DNA of 64,000 nucleotides from Mangrovivirga cuniculi (GTDB lineage Bacteria; Bacteroidota; Bacteroidia; Cytophagales; Cyclobacteriaceae). Numbering within the stretch: the stretch's first letter is position 1; each line of letters opens with the position of its first letter. Positions 1-12,652 of this stretch are shown one piece after another. The DNA lies in assembly GCF_005166025.1 (NCBI RefSeq), contig NZ_CP028923.1:3288001-3352000 (forward strand), read 5' to 3'. The notes beneath the pieces were generated by a model. The model did no database searches, had not been told where the DNA came from, and saw nothing but the letters and a program-made list of their open reading frames with translations. Position numbers and translations under genes: made by a program.

Positions 1-2027
<2,027 letters not shown>

Positions 2028-2031
2028 AAAA

Positions 2032-2556
2032 ATGTTAGGCATAAACATAAAATTACTTCAAATAAGAAATTCCCAGCTGGTTAAATCACAATATTCAAAC
2101 CGGCCAAATCCTTCGTTCAGAAGTGCGAAAAACATTGGAGTAATTTTCACAATGGAGGGAAAAGAAAAGTTCACTGCTGTAAAATCTTTTGTCAAACAGT
2201 TGAATGAAATGCAAAAAAACGTAGAAGTATTGACCTTTGTTCCTAAAACTGAAGAGAATTACGAATTTAAATATGACTACTTTTCTGAAAATCATCTATC
2301 ATTTACTGGTATAATAGAGGCAGAAGAAGTTAAGAAATTTGAAAAGCAACCCTTTGATTATTTATATTTGCTTGATTTTAGTACTAATCCCTTTGTTAAA
2401 AATGTGGTGTTAAAATCAAATGCCGTTTCAAGAGTAGGTTTTTACACTGATGAAAACAGTCAGATTCTTGATTTTATGATCAATGTATCTGATAAGAATT
2501 ACCCCAGGGAATTTGAAGAATTATTAAAGTATACAAAAGATTTAAATCATCAATGA
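2032..2556 (+). CDS. DUF6913-like hypothetical protein
   Basis: A soluble protein of 174 residues without signal peptide or membrane segment. It resembles the small Bacteroidota family DUF6913, which I recall being found next to dapA; this assignment is from memory of the family and context, not a search. Visible features are a basic N-terminus, then an alternating beta/alpha pattern (IGVIFTMEGKEKFTAVKSFVKQL) and a YLYLLDFSTNPFVKNVVLKS stretch. It starts 4 nt after the ligA stop and its last bases overlap the dapA start (ATGA), so the three genes are probably co-transcribed. A later start at 2152 (MEGKEKF) is possible but would remove the conserved-looking NRPNPSFRSAKNIGVIF segment. Function unknown. 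Confidence 0.75.
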   Translation: MLGINIKLLQIRNSQLVKSQYSNRPNPSFRSAKNIGVIFTMEGKEKFTAVKSFVKQLNEMQKNVEVLTFVPKTEENYEFKYDYFSENHLSFTGIIEAEEVKKFEKQPFDYLYLLDFSTNPFVKNVVLKSNAVSRVGFYTDENSQILDFMINVSDKNYPREFEELLKYTKDLNHQ

Positions 2557-3440
2557 GCGATCAATTAAAAGGCACAGGTGTAGCGCTGGTAACGCCAATG
2601 ACCAGTGATAAAAAAGTAGATTTTGAAGGGTTAGGGAAATTACTTAAATATACTCATAAACGAGGCGTCGATTACTGGGTAGTTATGGGAACTACCGGTG
2701 AAACAGCCACTCTAAATTCAGATGAAAAAGCATCTGTACTCTCTTTTGTAAAAGAAAATAATCCGGACAATGTACCAATAGTTTATGGGATTGGTGGCAA
2801 TAACACTTCAGATGTTATACAGGAAATCAGAGATACTGATCTTAATGGTGTGGATGCTATTTTATCTGTCAGCCCTTATTACAATAAGCCTTCCCAGGAA
2901 GGTATATTCAGACATTATTCTGCCATAGCAGATGAAAGTCCTGTACCGGTAATCTTATATAATGTTCCCGGTAGAACATCATCAAATCTGACATCTGATA
3001 CAACTTTAAGGCTTGCTGATCATGACAATATAATTGGCGTCAAAGAAGCTTCAGGAGATCTTTTCCAATGTATGAGGATAGCAAAACATAAACCTGCTGA
3101 CTTCTTACTCATATCAGGAGATGACGGCCTGACCCTGCCTATTTATAGCATTGGAGGAGTCGGGGTAATAAGTGTGCTTGCGAATGCCTACCCTGGAGTA
3201 TTTAAAAGAATGAAAGAGGCCTATTGGAATTGTAATTTTGAAGCTGCCCAAAATGAGGCTTATAAATTAACTGAAGTAAGTCCATTAATGTATGTAGAAG
3301 GAAATCCGGTTGGAGTTAAACAGGCCTTAAAAATATTGGGAGTTTGTGATAATTATGTCAGGCTACCATTAGTTGAGTGCTCTGAATCACTTGCTGAGAA
3401 TATAGAGCAGGCTATGAAAGATGCCGGATTACTTGAGTAA
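2553..3440 (+). CDS. dapA: 4-hydroxy-tetrahydrodipicolinate synthase DapA
   Basis: Condenses pyruvate with aspartate semialdehyde, the committed step of diaminopimelate/lysine synthesis in the cytoplasm. The 295-residue length is standard for the TIM-barrel family. Diagnostic motifs are GTTGE (residues 46-50, substrate-binding threonines), Y136 in YNVPGRT and the Schiff-base lysine K164 in GVKEASGD. The start overlaps the stop of the preceding gene by 4 nt, consistent with translational coupling in a ligA-DUF6913-dapA group. No terminator hairpin is evident directly after the stop; the BIME-like repeat array begins about 90 nt downstream. Confidence 0.97.
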   Translation: MSDQLKGTGVALVTPMTSDKKVDFEGLGKLLKYTHKRGVDYWVVMGTTGETATLNSDEKASVLSFVKENNPDNVPIVYGIGGNNTSDVIQEIRDTDLNGVDAILSVSPYYNKPSQEGIFRHYSAIADESPVPVILYNVPGRTSSNLTSDTTLRLADHDNIIGVKEASGDLFQCMRIAKHKPADFLLISGDDGLTLPIYSIGGVGVISVLANAYPGVFKRMKEAYWNCNFEAAQNEAYKLTEVSPLMYVEGNPVGVKQALKILGVCDNYVRLPLVECSESLAENIEQAMKDAGLLE

Positions 3441-3530
3441 TAGTATGCTAAGAAAGTTATTATAATAAACTGGAGGTTATCATAAAATGATAGCATCTAT
3501 TGTTTATATTTTGACCCAAAACTTAAAATG

Positions 3531-3925
3531 CCGTGGTACGTGTCCTCACGGACCACATCAAGTACTAGGAGGGTACGTTCCAGGTTTAATGTTCCGTTTC
3601 GTGAAGACACGGACCAGGGCGTATCACCACAAAGCCGTGGTACGTGTCCTAACGGACCACTTCAAGTATTAGAATGGGATGTTACATGTATGTTCTGTTT
3701 CGTGGAGACACGAACCAGGGCGTATCACCACAAAGCCGTGGTACGTGTCCTCACGGACCACTTCAAGTATTAGGTAAATATGTTCCTGGTATGTTCCGTT
3801 TCGTGGAGACACGAACCAGGGCGTATCACCACAAAGCCATGGTACGTGTCCTCACGGACCACTTCAAGTATTAGGTAAATATGTTCCCGGTATGTTCCGT
3901 TTCGTGGAGACACAAACAGGGGCGA
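3531..3925. repeat. BIME-like palindrome array, left part (four units of 101-104 bp)
   Basis: Four near-identical units. Each carries hairpin A (arms GTGGT-A-CGTG / CACG-G-ACCAC around loop TCCT, starting at 3533, 3637, 3738 and 3839) and hairpin B in the opposite sense (TTCGTG / CACGAA around GAGA). The apex of A is GTGTCCTCAC; B read on the other strand is GTGTCTCCAC, so the two are inverted members of one REP-like family. Hairpin A has a constant A-G mismatch in the stem, recalling the bulge of enterobacterial REPs. Short open frames here repeat every unit and look spurious. The array ends in divergent sequence before the RAYT gene. Confidence 0.85.
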
Positions 3926-4085
3926 TGGTTAATTACGCTTGCCTGGTGCAAGAACACTCTAAGGGCTCGATATAGACACTCTCGATTCAATTACTTACCA
4001 CCAATACCGTAACCACTTCAAATAACAGGCTAGATTTCACTTAATGTAGAAAAGAAATGAATGAATCCATCCTTACTCTATACTA

Positions 4086-4634
4086 TCACAATTCATCTCG
4101 AATATCTTTTAAAAAAGAGAATTCATTAATTCCTTCTAAATAATATCTTGCTGAACTATACTTATAATCTGCTGGATTTTGTACTAAAGCATAATTTTCA
4201 GTCACCGGGTTATTATGAATGTAATCCAATTTCTGATTTATAACATCTATTGAATATACTGGTACAGCCAAAGGATCCCTTTGCCAAAACTCGTAAGACT
4301 TATTCACTTTTTTGACCTTGTACTTATTAAGCTCTTTACTGTTTTCAACAAGTAACTTCTTTTTAAATTGATGAGCTGTATACTTTAAAAAAGAACCTTT
4401 AACTGATTCCTTTCCATTGTCTTCATTGATTCTCCAAATTAAATGGATATGATTTGGCATTATTACAAAGGAAAATACGTCAATTTTATTATGTGAACTT
4501 AAAAAGCCCAGAGAATCAATAATAATTTCTTTATAACCATCATGTAATAATAGATTTTGCCACTTATTTATGGAGGCAGTCCAAAAATATATTTCTCCTA
4601 GTTTGATAGTTGAATTTCTTTGAATCGAAGACAT
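4086..4634 (-). CDS. REP-associated tyrosine transposase (RAYT, Y1 HUH family)
   Basis: A single-strand DNA transposase-like nuclease of the Y1 (IS200/IS605-related) superfamily, 182 residues, the normal RAYT size. The HUH metal site is H62/H64 in MPNHIHLIW. The candidate catalytic tyrosine is Y138 in KLDYIHNNPV, a motif typical of RAYTs, followed by DYKYSSARYY. RAYTs recognise REP hairpins and are thought to mobilise or maintain them as single-copy, host-tamed enzymes. Here the gene sits between two halves of an array of palindromes and is transcribed opposite to the neighbouring dapA, which fits that role closely. No frame damage is seen. Whether it is still active cannot be judged from sequence. 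Confidence 0.92.
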   Translation of the reverse strand: MSSIQRNSTIKLGEIYFWTASINKWQNLLLHDGYKEIIIDSLGFLSSHNKIDVFSFVIMPNHIHLIWRINEDNGKESVKGSFLKYTAHQFKKKLLVENSKELNKYKVKKVNKSYEFWQRDPLAVPVYSIDVINQKLDYIHNNPVTENYALVQNPADYKYSSARYYLEGINEFSFLKDIRDEL

Positions 4635-4764
4635 TTTATATTGAAGGTGATAGAGGTAATTAGATATTTGAACTGAAAATAATAATCATTGATATGTATA
4701 TGAAGCAATAAACGGCTAAGTGAAATTAATTTGATGTCTTGGTTCATGCATTACTACTTTAAAC

Positions 4765-5483
4765 ATTAGAATGATATGTTACATATGTATTCCGTTTCGT
4801 GGAGACACGAACCAGGGCGTATCACCACAAAGTCATGGTACGTGTCCTCACGGACCACTTCAAGTATTAGGTAAATATGTTCCCGGTATGTTCCGTTTCG
4901 TGGAGACACGAACCAGGGCGTATCACCACAAAGCCGTGGTACGTGTCCTCACGGACCACTTCAAACATTGGAATTAGATGTTACATGTATATTCCGGTTC
5001 GTGGGGACACGAACCAGGGCGGTTGGGGTTGTTTCCGTTTCGTGGAAACACGAAACAGGGTGGATGTTAATTCCGTTAGTCCGCTTCAAGAATACTTTAA
5101 GGACACAAAAGATACTCTCCATACACCTACTACCATGAATGCCGTGGTACGTGTCCTCACGGACCACTTCAAGTATTAGGTAAATATGTTCCCGGTATGT
5201 TCCGTTTCGTGGAGACACGAACCAGGGCGGTTAGGGTTGTTTCCGTTTCGTGGAAACACGAAACAGGGTGGATGTTAATTCCGTTAGTCCGCTTCAAGAA
5301 TACTTTAAGGACACAAAAGATACTCTCCATACACCTACTACCATGAATGCCGTGGTACGTGTCCTCACGGACCACTTCAAGTATTAGGTAAATATGTTCC
5401 CGGTATGTTCCGTTTCGTGGAGACACGAACCAGGGTGTATCACCACAAAGCCGTGGTACGTTTCCTCATGGACCACTTCAAAC
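4765..5483. repeat. BIME-like palindrome array, right part, with a 208-bp internal duplication
   Basis: The unit seen left of the RAYT gene continues here in the same orientation. Hairpin A occurs at 4835, 4936, 5144, 5352 and, degenerate, at 5453; hairpin B recurs between them. At about 5010-5217 and 5218-5425 a longer 208-bp unit is directly duplicated. It adds a variant hairpin with stem TTTCGTG around GAAA and a unique stretch (ccgcttcaagaatacttt...). Spacings of 101 and 208 bp show that the array grows by whole units. No protein-coding gene is supported in this stretch. Confidence 0.85.
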
Positions 5484-5498
5484 ATAAGACTTTATAAA

Positions 5499-5524
5499 CA
5501 AAAAAAGGACATCAAATGATGTCC
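5499..5524 (-). terminator. Rho-independent terminator of the PglF-like gene
   Basis: On the minus strand a perfect GGACATC/GATGTCC stem (5507-5524) is followed by a run of seven T. It lies about 30 nt beyond the stop of the dehydratase gene and separates it from the palindrome array. Confidence 0.85.
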
Positions 5525-5553
5525 CTTTGCTATATCTACTATTTTTAATAGTA

Positions 5554-7496
5554 TCAATTTATATTCAATCGATAAGAAATATCTTTTCTATCAAGAATTT
5601 CAAATTTGGAAGAGTTACTCTTGTATTCGGGTACGATCGCTTTCATCATACTAACTACGAGCATATCGTTCCTTTGATCTACAGCCATCTTTAGCTTTTT
5701 AAACTGTGTTTCTATACGATCAAAGTTATATTCCCTCACTTTAGCGATCATGATTTTCTCATGGTGAGTAGGAAGGGTATTTTCTTTAGTATTTAATAAT
5801 TCTTCATAAAGCTTCTCTCCTTCTCTCAAACCAGTATAAACAATTTCGATATCAACATTTGGTTCAAAACCTGAAAGTTTGATCATCTTTTTAGCCAGAT
5901 CCACTATTTTTACGGACTCTCCCATGTCAAATAGGAAAATTTCTCCACCATGACCCATCACTCCCGCTTCCAATACAAGTTGGCAAGCCTCCGGAATTGT
6001 CATAAAATACCTGGTAATATCAGGGTGTGTAACTGTTACAGGACCACCTTCCTTAATCTGTTGTTTAAAAAATGGAATTACAGAACCATTAGATCCAAGC
6101 ACATTGCCAAATCGAGTGGTAATAAATGCTGTATCAGATAAGTCATTCTCCTTGACATGATTGCTCAAGGACTGAACATAAATCTCTGCCAATCGCTTAC
6201 TTGCCCCATAACTGATGTTGGATTCACAGCTTTATCTGTGGATACCATCACAAACTTTTCAACTTTATATTTCACGGCGAGATCAGCAACATTCTTAGTT
6301 CCAAATACATTGGTAAATATTGCTTCAACAGGATTATTTTCCATTAAAGGCACATGCTTATAGGCAGCGGCATGAAATATTATCTCAGGATTGTGTTCAT
6401 CAATCACATCCTCAAGCCTGTCGATATTTGAAATATCACAAATGACCGAACAAGCCCTGTTAAATTTATTTTTATCCTTTATCTCTCTTTCGATTTCGTA
6501 GAGCGGTGATTCTGCCTGATCTAATAAAATTATCTCTCTCGGAGCTAACCTGGTAAGCTGTCTGACAATTTCAGAACCAATACTACCCGCAGCCCCTGTT
6601 ACAAGAATTTTTTTATCATAAATAGATTCTGCTACTTTACCATTATTCAGTTTAATACTGGCTCTTCCTAACAAGTCTTCGATCTTAACTTCCTTGATCT
6701 GTTTTACAGTCAATTCACCTTTCACCCATCTTTCGACCGGAGGAATTGTCATCACTTTAAGATCATTTTTTAAGGCCAGATCAACAATGTGGTTCTTTCT
6801 TTCAAGAGGAAGATTTTGAATTGCAATGATCAATTGATCATATTTATGTGCTTTAAATTCCGCAGTTTCGAAAAATTTGTCGGGACAAAATACCCCTACT
6901 CCATTGATAACCTTATTCCACATATAGGAATCATCATCAAGAAAAGCCCCTACCCTTGTGTTTTGCTTTTTATCATTGACCAGCAAATCTTTAGTAGTAC
7001 GACCCAGCTGGCCGGCACCGAAGATCACAACATTTCTGATTGAAGATTGCTTTGTCGAAAGTATTGTAAAGATATTTTTCACCAGTAATCGGTAAAAAAA
7101 CAAAAGCAAAAACGAATTCAGAAAAGTTATAATGATTACCGAAATGGGAATCACATTCGTGGTTTTACCAAGAAATGTTTGATATATGAAATTAAAAAGG
7201 AATGAAATACCCAGATTAATCAGGACAGCATAGAATATCCTTAACCCATCATGCAGACCGGTATATCTTACGATTCCGGCATAACTGCGGGTAAGAATTA
7301 TAGCCACACATGCTCCAGCAACGGACACTAATAGTCCTATTGTGAAATCGTGTGTGAGTAGTTGTTCAAAATCAAAATTGAACCTTAATAAGTAAGCTGA
7401 AAATGCGGCGATGGCTACTAAAGTCAAATCAATGAACAATATGATCCATCTAGGCAATATTCTCAGCCTATCAAACAGAGTATAAACGTTTCGCAT
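5554..7496 (-). CDS. Membrane-bound nucleoside-diphosphate-sugar 4,6-dehydratase (PglF/WbpM/CapD-like), frame broken near 6204-6207
   Basis: Predicted to dehydrate UDP-GlcNAc to the 4-keto-6-deoxy sugar, first step to a bacillosamine-type sugar. The first frame (7496-6165) has four N-terminal membrane segments, a CoA-binding-like Rossmann domain (VIFGAGQLGR), then the catalytic SDR domain with GAAGSIGSEI and STDKAVNPTSVMG. The second frame (6192-5554) carries the rest. One missing G in a GGGG run (6204-6207 on +) breaks it; restoring it gives VMGASKRLAEIYVQS, the SMK-type active-site signature of PglF and WbpM. The rebuilt length of about 646 residues is normal. It lies 24 nt downstream of the PID-CTERM-like gene. 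Most likely intact in the organism. Confidence 0.92.
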
Positions 7497-7520
7497 AGCA
7501 TGCGTTTTATAAGAAAAGAA

Positions 7521-7733
7521 CTATCCTTTCTTTCTGTAGTCGACAAACTTCTTTATTCCTAAAGCTGCACCGGCCGCCAGTAATAATTCCAATCCCCCAA
7601 AGGGCACGGCAGTAGGAGGTGGTGGTGGAGGTGGTGGTCCTCCCCCGGGTTGCGCTGAAACAACATACACCGATAAAACCATCATGAAAATCATGATAGT
7701 TATTATAAAATATTTGTTCGACCCTTTTTTCAT
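7521..7733 (-). CDS. Short secreted PID-CTERM/PEP-CTERM-like protein
   Basis: A 70-residue protein consisting almost wholly of sorting signals. It has an N-terminal signal peptide (MKKGSNKYFIITIMIFMMVLSVYVVSAQ), a Gly/Pro spacer with eight consecutive prolines, and a C-terminal tripartite tail: a PFGG motif, a hydrophobic LELLLAAGAALG helix and a basic end KKFVDYRKKG. This matches the Bacteroidota PID-CTERM pattern, in which P-I-D-G-G precedes the helix; here F replaces I-D. Such tails are presumed exosortase substrates, and an XrtF gene lies 6.5 kb upstream on the same strand. The start at 7733 was chosen because it begins the signal peptide; an ATG at 7796 would add 21 unlikely residues. 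It precedes the PglF-like gene by 24 nt. Confidence 0.72.
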   Translation of the reverse strand: MKKGSNKYFIITIMIFMMVLSVYVVSAQPGGGPPPPPPPPTAVPFGGLELLLAAGAALGIKKFVDYRKKG

Positions 7734-7796
7734 GCAATAAGTATTTGGTTGCAAGTTATGAAAATCACCCATATAAGCCAAACGGGTGATTTTCAT

Positions 7797-10700
7797 TTAT
7801 GCATTATACCAATTAATTTTTATAAACCTGAACGATACTGATTCAGAACCAAGGTCAATATTTAGAATATAGGTTCCGGCTTCGAATTCAGCTACATTGA
7901 GCTGTGTATTCCATGACCCGTTCTGAAGATCAAGTCTAGATTTTCTTATTCTTTTTCCATCTATCGTGATCACTTCTGCCTTCACATTATAGAAAGACTC
8001 ATGATCATCAATGTGTACATTCAATACATCAGTTGTTGGTACCGGATAGAGATCTAACTCAAGATTTAATGCTTCATCATCTATACCTGTGATAACGAAT
8101 ACTTCCTCGATTTCCCCTGTACACTCACCATTATTTACTACCAGCTTGTAAGTACCACTTTCATTAAATTCAAGATATTTACCAGTTTCACCAGTTAATA
8201 ACTCTCCATTGAAATACCATTGGTTACCATCTTCGTAGTTTGATACTAAATATCTGTCTTCAACCGTAATGGATGGAGTGATTTGATTACGAGGTACTGA
8301 TACTGTTTCTAACTGTACCCATTGATCACAACCAGGTCTTCTTCCTTTTATTACGAAAGAGTTTTCGCCAGTTTGAAGATCACTACCGTTTACAGCAACC
8401 ATCAATTCGTTACCTATTCCCTGAATCTCATCACTATATAGTGAGTCATCAGCAAATAATGCATAAACTGCATCAGATTCAGTTGCGAACGAAACAGAAG
8501 CTTCTGAATCATTGCAAGCTGAAGAAACAGTGTAATTCAATGTCTCGCTGAACGAAGAAGGTGCTAACCTGATCTCAAATCGATTGTCTCCATATGAAGT
8601 TCCCTCTTCAGTTACATCAAAACTAAACGAAGTTCCTTCTTCTATATTTTCTGTGCTTCCGGTGTAATTATCAACTAACTCAACCGCATAACCGGCTGCA
8701 AAGTCACTGATTCCATTAAAGGTTAATGTATATGTTCCCGGATCTGCATTCCATACTGTTAAAGGAATTGATCCGTTACAACCCGGTTCCGGAGTATTAT
8801 TTACCGCAAGATACTTTCCTTCCGGAGTAAGTGTCGATAGGTTAAATATCGAGTTGGATAATTTCCAGGCATCTATTGATGTATCAAACTCAGGAGTAGA
8901 TTCTGCATCCAGTCTTAAGATAGTTTCATCTGTATTTTCCCCATCAGTCATAGTGATCATCAATTGACCTTCAATCTCTGCAGACCTTTGGAATTGGCCT
9001 GAGGTAGTTGATGATTTATGAGATTCTTTTAGAGTCATTGAAGGTGTACCTGATCCATCAGTATATACCCAGAAGCCTTGCGCTTTTGCAATATACTGAG
9101 ATCCACCGTTGGTTGAACTTCCACCTGCAGTATAAGTAGAGTAGCTACCTGCTCCGGGATCCCAAACGTAAATAGTATTGGCAACGTCTGTATCACCATC
9201 GGCAGCAATAAGTTCCCAGTCAAGAGTAGCCGGAAAAGAGTTACCAACCATATTCCATCCGTCTGCATCTACATCTCCGGTATTCGTATAAGTGATATTA
9301 ACGGGTAGTGCACCGGAATGAACAGTACCTCGAGAATCAGCAATAACTGCACTGGAATTACCATATACAAACGTTGCGTATCCAACACCTTTCTCTAATA
9401 CTTGTGTATTTGAACCCGTTGGGTAAGGAATATATCCTTGTTCTTTAGCTCCGGTAACAGTTTCATCATAATAATATAATGAAGGATTACTGGTGGTAGT
9501 ACCCGATCCTGTAAAGTTTCCGGTGATTTCAAAATCATCCTGCCATTTAGCTACCGTATTATTATTGGTAAATGCAGTCATGAAATGATAATAATCAGTT
9601 CCTCCGTTACCAGGTATATATCTTTGAACTGTCACTTCTCCTACTACAGAAGCTCCTGTAGGTAGGGTAGATAACTCAGATTCATTAGTACCATCAGAAA
9701 CCATGATGAAAGTTCCATTTCCGGCGGACCCATCTGCATCAACCCTGTCGTTTTCAGAAAGAGTCAACCTTCCCAGTAATTGATGGGTTCCTGATTCTAT
9801 AAATAAGTCTGTCGTGGAAGCAGTAGTCCCTCCGGCAACCTCAATATTTGCAAAAGATGTTTGTGATGTTCCGAGAACCTGTTGCCCTCCTGTAGTGCCA
9901 TTAAATAAAACAGTATTCCCACTTGCATTAAAAGTTCCATTGTTTTCAAAGTTACCTGCAATTTCAAGAGTAGCCGCCCCCATTAAAGTTCCCTCAATTC
10001 TTATATCATGAAAAGTTGGTAATGTTGTTCCACCGAAGCTGGTTCCACCATTGAATACCACAACTCCATCTAATGGATCAAAAGAACCACTATTGATAAA
10101 GTCCCGGCAACCTGAAGTTCTCCCCCATCGGCTTCGGGAATTGCGGATAAAGAACCTGTGATTTCTAATCTATTTAAAGCAGCAGTTCCCGGGCCACTCA
10201 TTAATGTTGTGCCTGTGAAAGTTGTTGTTCCGGCTACTGTTATCGTATTATTCACTTCAAAATTACCTGCTATGGTTATATCAGTATCATTTGAAGGTAT
10301 GTCAACCGGAGAATATACATTTAGCTGTCCGAAATTAACCACTGCCTGTCCAGTTACTGTTGATAATTCAGCATCACCACCAGCAAATTCAAAAACTCCA
10401 TCGATAAAGTCAGTTCCCGCTGTAATAATCAAATCTCCTCTTAACCTGGCATAATTAGTAGTTATATCAAAAATACCATTGGTGATTTCAAGATTACCAT
10501 TTACAGAGAAAGTCTTGTTAGTTGATAACCTTGCAGACCCTTGTTTAGTAAGGTCATTTAATGCCAAGGCATTACCTGTCAATTCAGGTCCTGTAACAAT
10601 ATCAAGTGAGTTATTGTAAATAAGATTATATACTCCATCAAATAATGGAGCAGTAGTGATAGAACCATTTTCCCATCTTTCAATATAACCCTGATCAGAA

Positions 10701-12559
10701 ATGTTATATGTAGCTGCAGAATTATCAACTATACCAGCATATAAATTAAGTGTATCAATCGTTATTGAAGCATTAGTTGCAAGAGTAGCGCCATCTCTGC
10801 TCATTGTTAGAGTATTCAAAGACTGATCTGTACCAAATGCCAATTCAGCAGGCAATGAGCCAGCACCAGTTATTCTTAAATCAGTATTTGCGTTAGAAAA
10901 GAATGTACCGCCAGTCCTGGTATAATCTCCATTTATATTAAAGGAAGCATCATTAATCACGAAATTACCTGCTAACTGATCGAAAGTTCCTAAAACTGTT
11001 AGATCCCCACCCAGAGTCACTGAACCGGAAGAAGTTCTATTAACTGTAAAATTATTTAATTGAGAAGTTTCTATAAAAGGAATCGTACCTAATGCACCGG
11101 TTCCTCCTATTATTAAGTTTGATGTGGCTCCACCTCTTAAGAAACCATTTGTTGTTTCCACATTTCCATTAATAAATAAAGTATTAGGACCAATATCAAG
11201 AATTCCATTTGTCAATGAAAGCATTCTATTACCACCTATGGTAGTAGTTGCATTTAAACTAACATCTGTAGGATTATCAATTTCAAGGTTAGAATCTGTA
11301 GGAAAGCCATTCCCAATAACCTGACTGGAAGCACCATCATATACAATTAACGAACCTGCGGCATAAGTCCTGGTTCCAGAAGTTCTAATATTACCACCAG
11401 CTGTTCCTGCCTGAAGAGCTCCTGAAGCATTTGTTGAACCTAATCTTAAAGTAGCTACATTTAATGTGAAATCTCCCGATCCATTAAAAGCACTTTCATT
11501 TAACATTGATATATCTGACCCTGCTGAAATGACAAAATCAGGATCATTGGTTCCATCGAAAGAACCTCCTGTAATATTTACTGATTGTGTACTCGTACCA
11601 TCAAATATTAAACTACCATTACCTGAGGGATCGAAGATGCTCAAATTCCCTGATGTAAATGTAAGGTTACCGGCTAAATTGATATCACCTGTCCCTACAT
11701 TTGAAAAATAGGAGTTTTGAGTCGAAGAATAATTAAAATCACCATCTATGTCTAAAATAATATTACCGGTATTAGTTAGTGCTACTACTGAAGAACCAGT
11801 AATTGTTAAATTTCCTGACACTAAAATTGTAGTTGAGGCATCAGAAAGAACTAATAAATCTATGCCAGTGCTTTCTATTAAAAATTCACCTCTTATTTCA
11901 GTTGCAGAGGTCATTCCCACGTCATAAAGTCCCCCAGTATTTAGTGATGGGGTATTCCATGTTAAATTACCGAATGATTGACTAAGCCCTGTCGGACCCG
12001 CAGTAGAACTACCACTTACAATACAAGTTGAGGAAATATTCCAATTAGCTGTAGGGATAACCCCATTATTAACCTGATGATCATATATAGAATTAGCACC
12101 AAAGGTTAATGTATTTATAGAAGCACCTGAAATTGTACCCTGATTATTTAATGTACCATTAACTATTACCTGTGCTGATCCTCCAAATCCACTTGCGATA
12201 CTTAAAGACCCTTGATTTAATAGAGTTCCTTCAAGCAATAAATCTGTAAAACCACTTCTCCTAATAGATAACGTATTACCAGTTAATATAGTAATTTGAG
12301 CTCCTGTCTCCACAATAGTCTCATCAGTATTGATATTTGAAGCCACATCAATTATATCTCCACTTAAGATTGTTATTTGGCCATCTGCATTACTCGGAGC
12401 CGTACTAGCTGCCACCCAAGTAGCCCCATCATATGTTTCCCAGGTTGAAGCATCACTCCAGTTACCCGATTGGGCTGAGCGATAATCCCCAGCTGTTTGA
12501 GCTTCGATTGTAGCAAGTGTAATAAAAAGTAAAAAAGTAAATAGTATATGTTTCTTCAT
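7797..12559 (-). CDS. Giant T9SS-sorted secreted protein with beta-strand repeats, frame broken near 10,091
   Basis: A predicted outer-surface or adhesin-like protein. The first frame (12559-10070, 829 residues) starts with a signal peptide ending IEAQ, then DYRSAQSGNWSDASTWE, a common opening of Bacteroidota beta-strand-repeat proteins, and many G-N-L-T-I/S-G-T repeats. The second frame (10061-7797) continues these repeats and then ends in a T9SS type A sorting domain (LYPVPTTDVLNVHI ... GKRIRKSRLDL ... AGTYILNIDL). The frames differ by one base; an added A near 10,091-10,095 joins them as TLSNSGSFDPLDGVVVFNGG. The rebuilt protein has about 1,587 residues. Low similarity between repeats makes further function guessing unsafe. 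Its T9SS tail is a sorting route distinct from the nearby exosortase. Confidence 0.85.
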
Positions 12560-12616
12560 AAGGCCCTATTATAATAGTTCTTAATATTTATATACTTAAC
12601 AGGTCTTCTTAGTAAC

Positions 12617-12648
12617 CTAAATTAATATATAATAACCAATTATGTCAA
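12617..12648 (-). promoter_or_regulatory. Possible promoter of the T9SS protein gene
   Basis: On the minus strand TTGACA (12643-12648) is followed after 18 nt by TAATTTAG (12617-12624), one mismatch from the Bacteroidota -7 box TAnnTTTG, about 60 nt before the start codon. Pattern match only. Confidence 0.35.
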
Positions 12649-12652
12649 TTTT

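Noticed and set aside
3487-5426. Several open frames of 61-100 codons on both strands in the array
   Set aside because: They repeat with the 101- or 208-bp period and carry the hairpins in every frame; they are products of repetition, not genes.
3531-5483. CRISPR array
   Set aside because: Repeat period is 101-104 or 208 bp, the between-hairpin sequence is itself repeated, and no unique spacers or cas genes are present.
7507-7737. 76-codon frame overlapping the PID-CTERM-like gene
   Set aside because: Shifted reading of the same DNA; it lacks the clear signal peptide and tail of the other frame.
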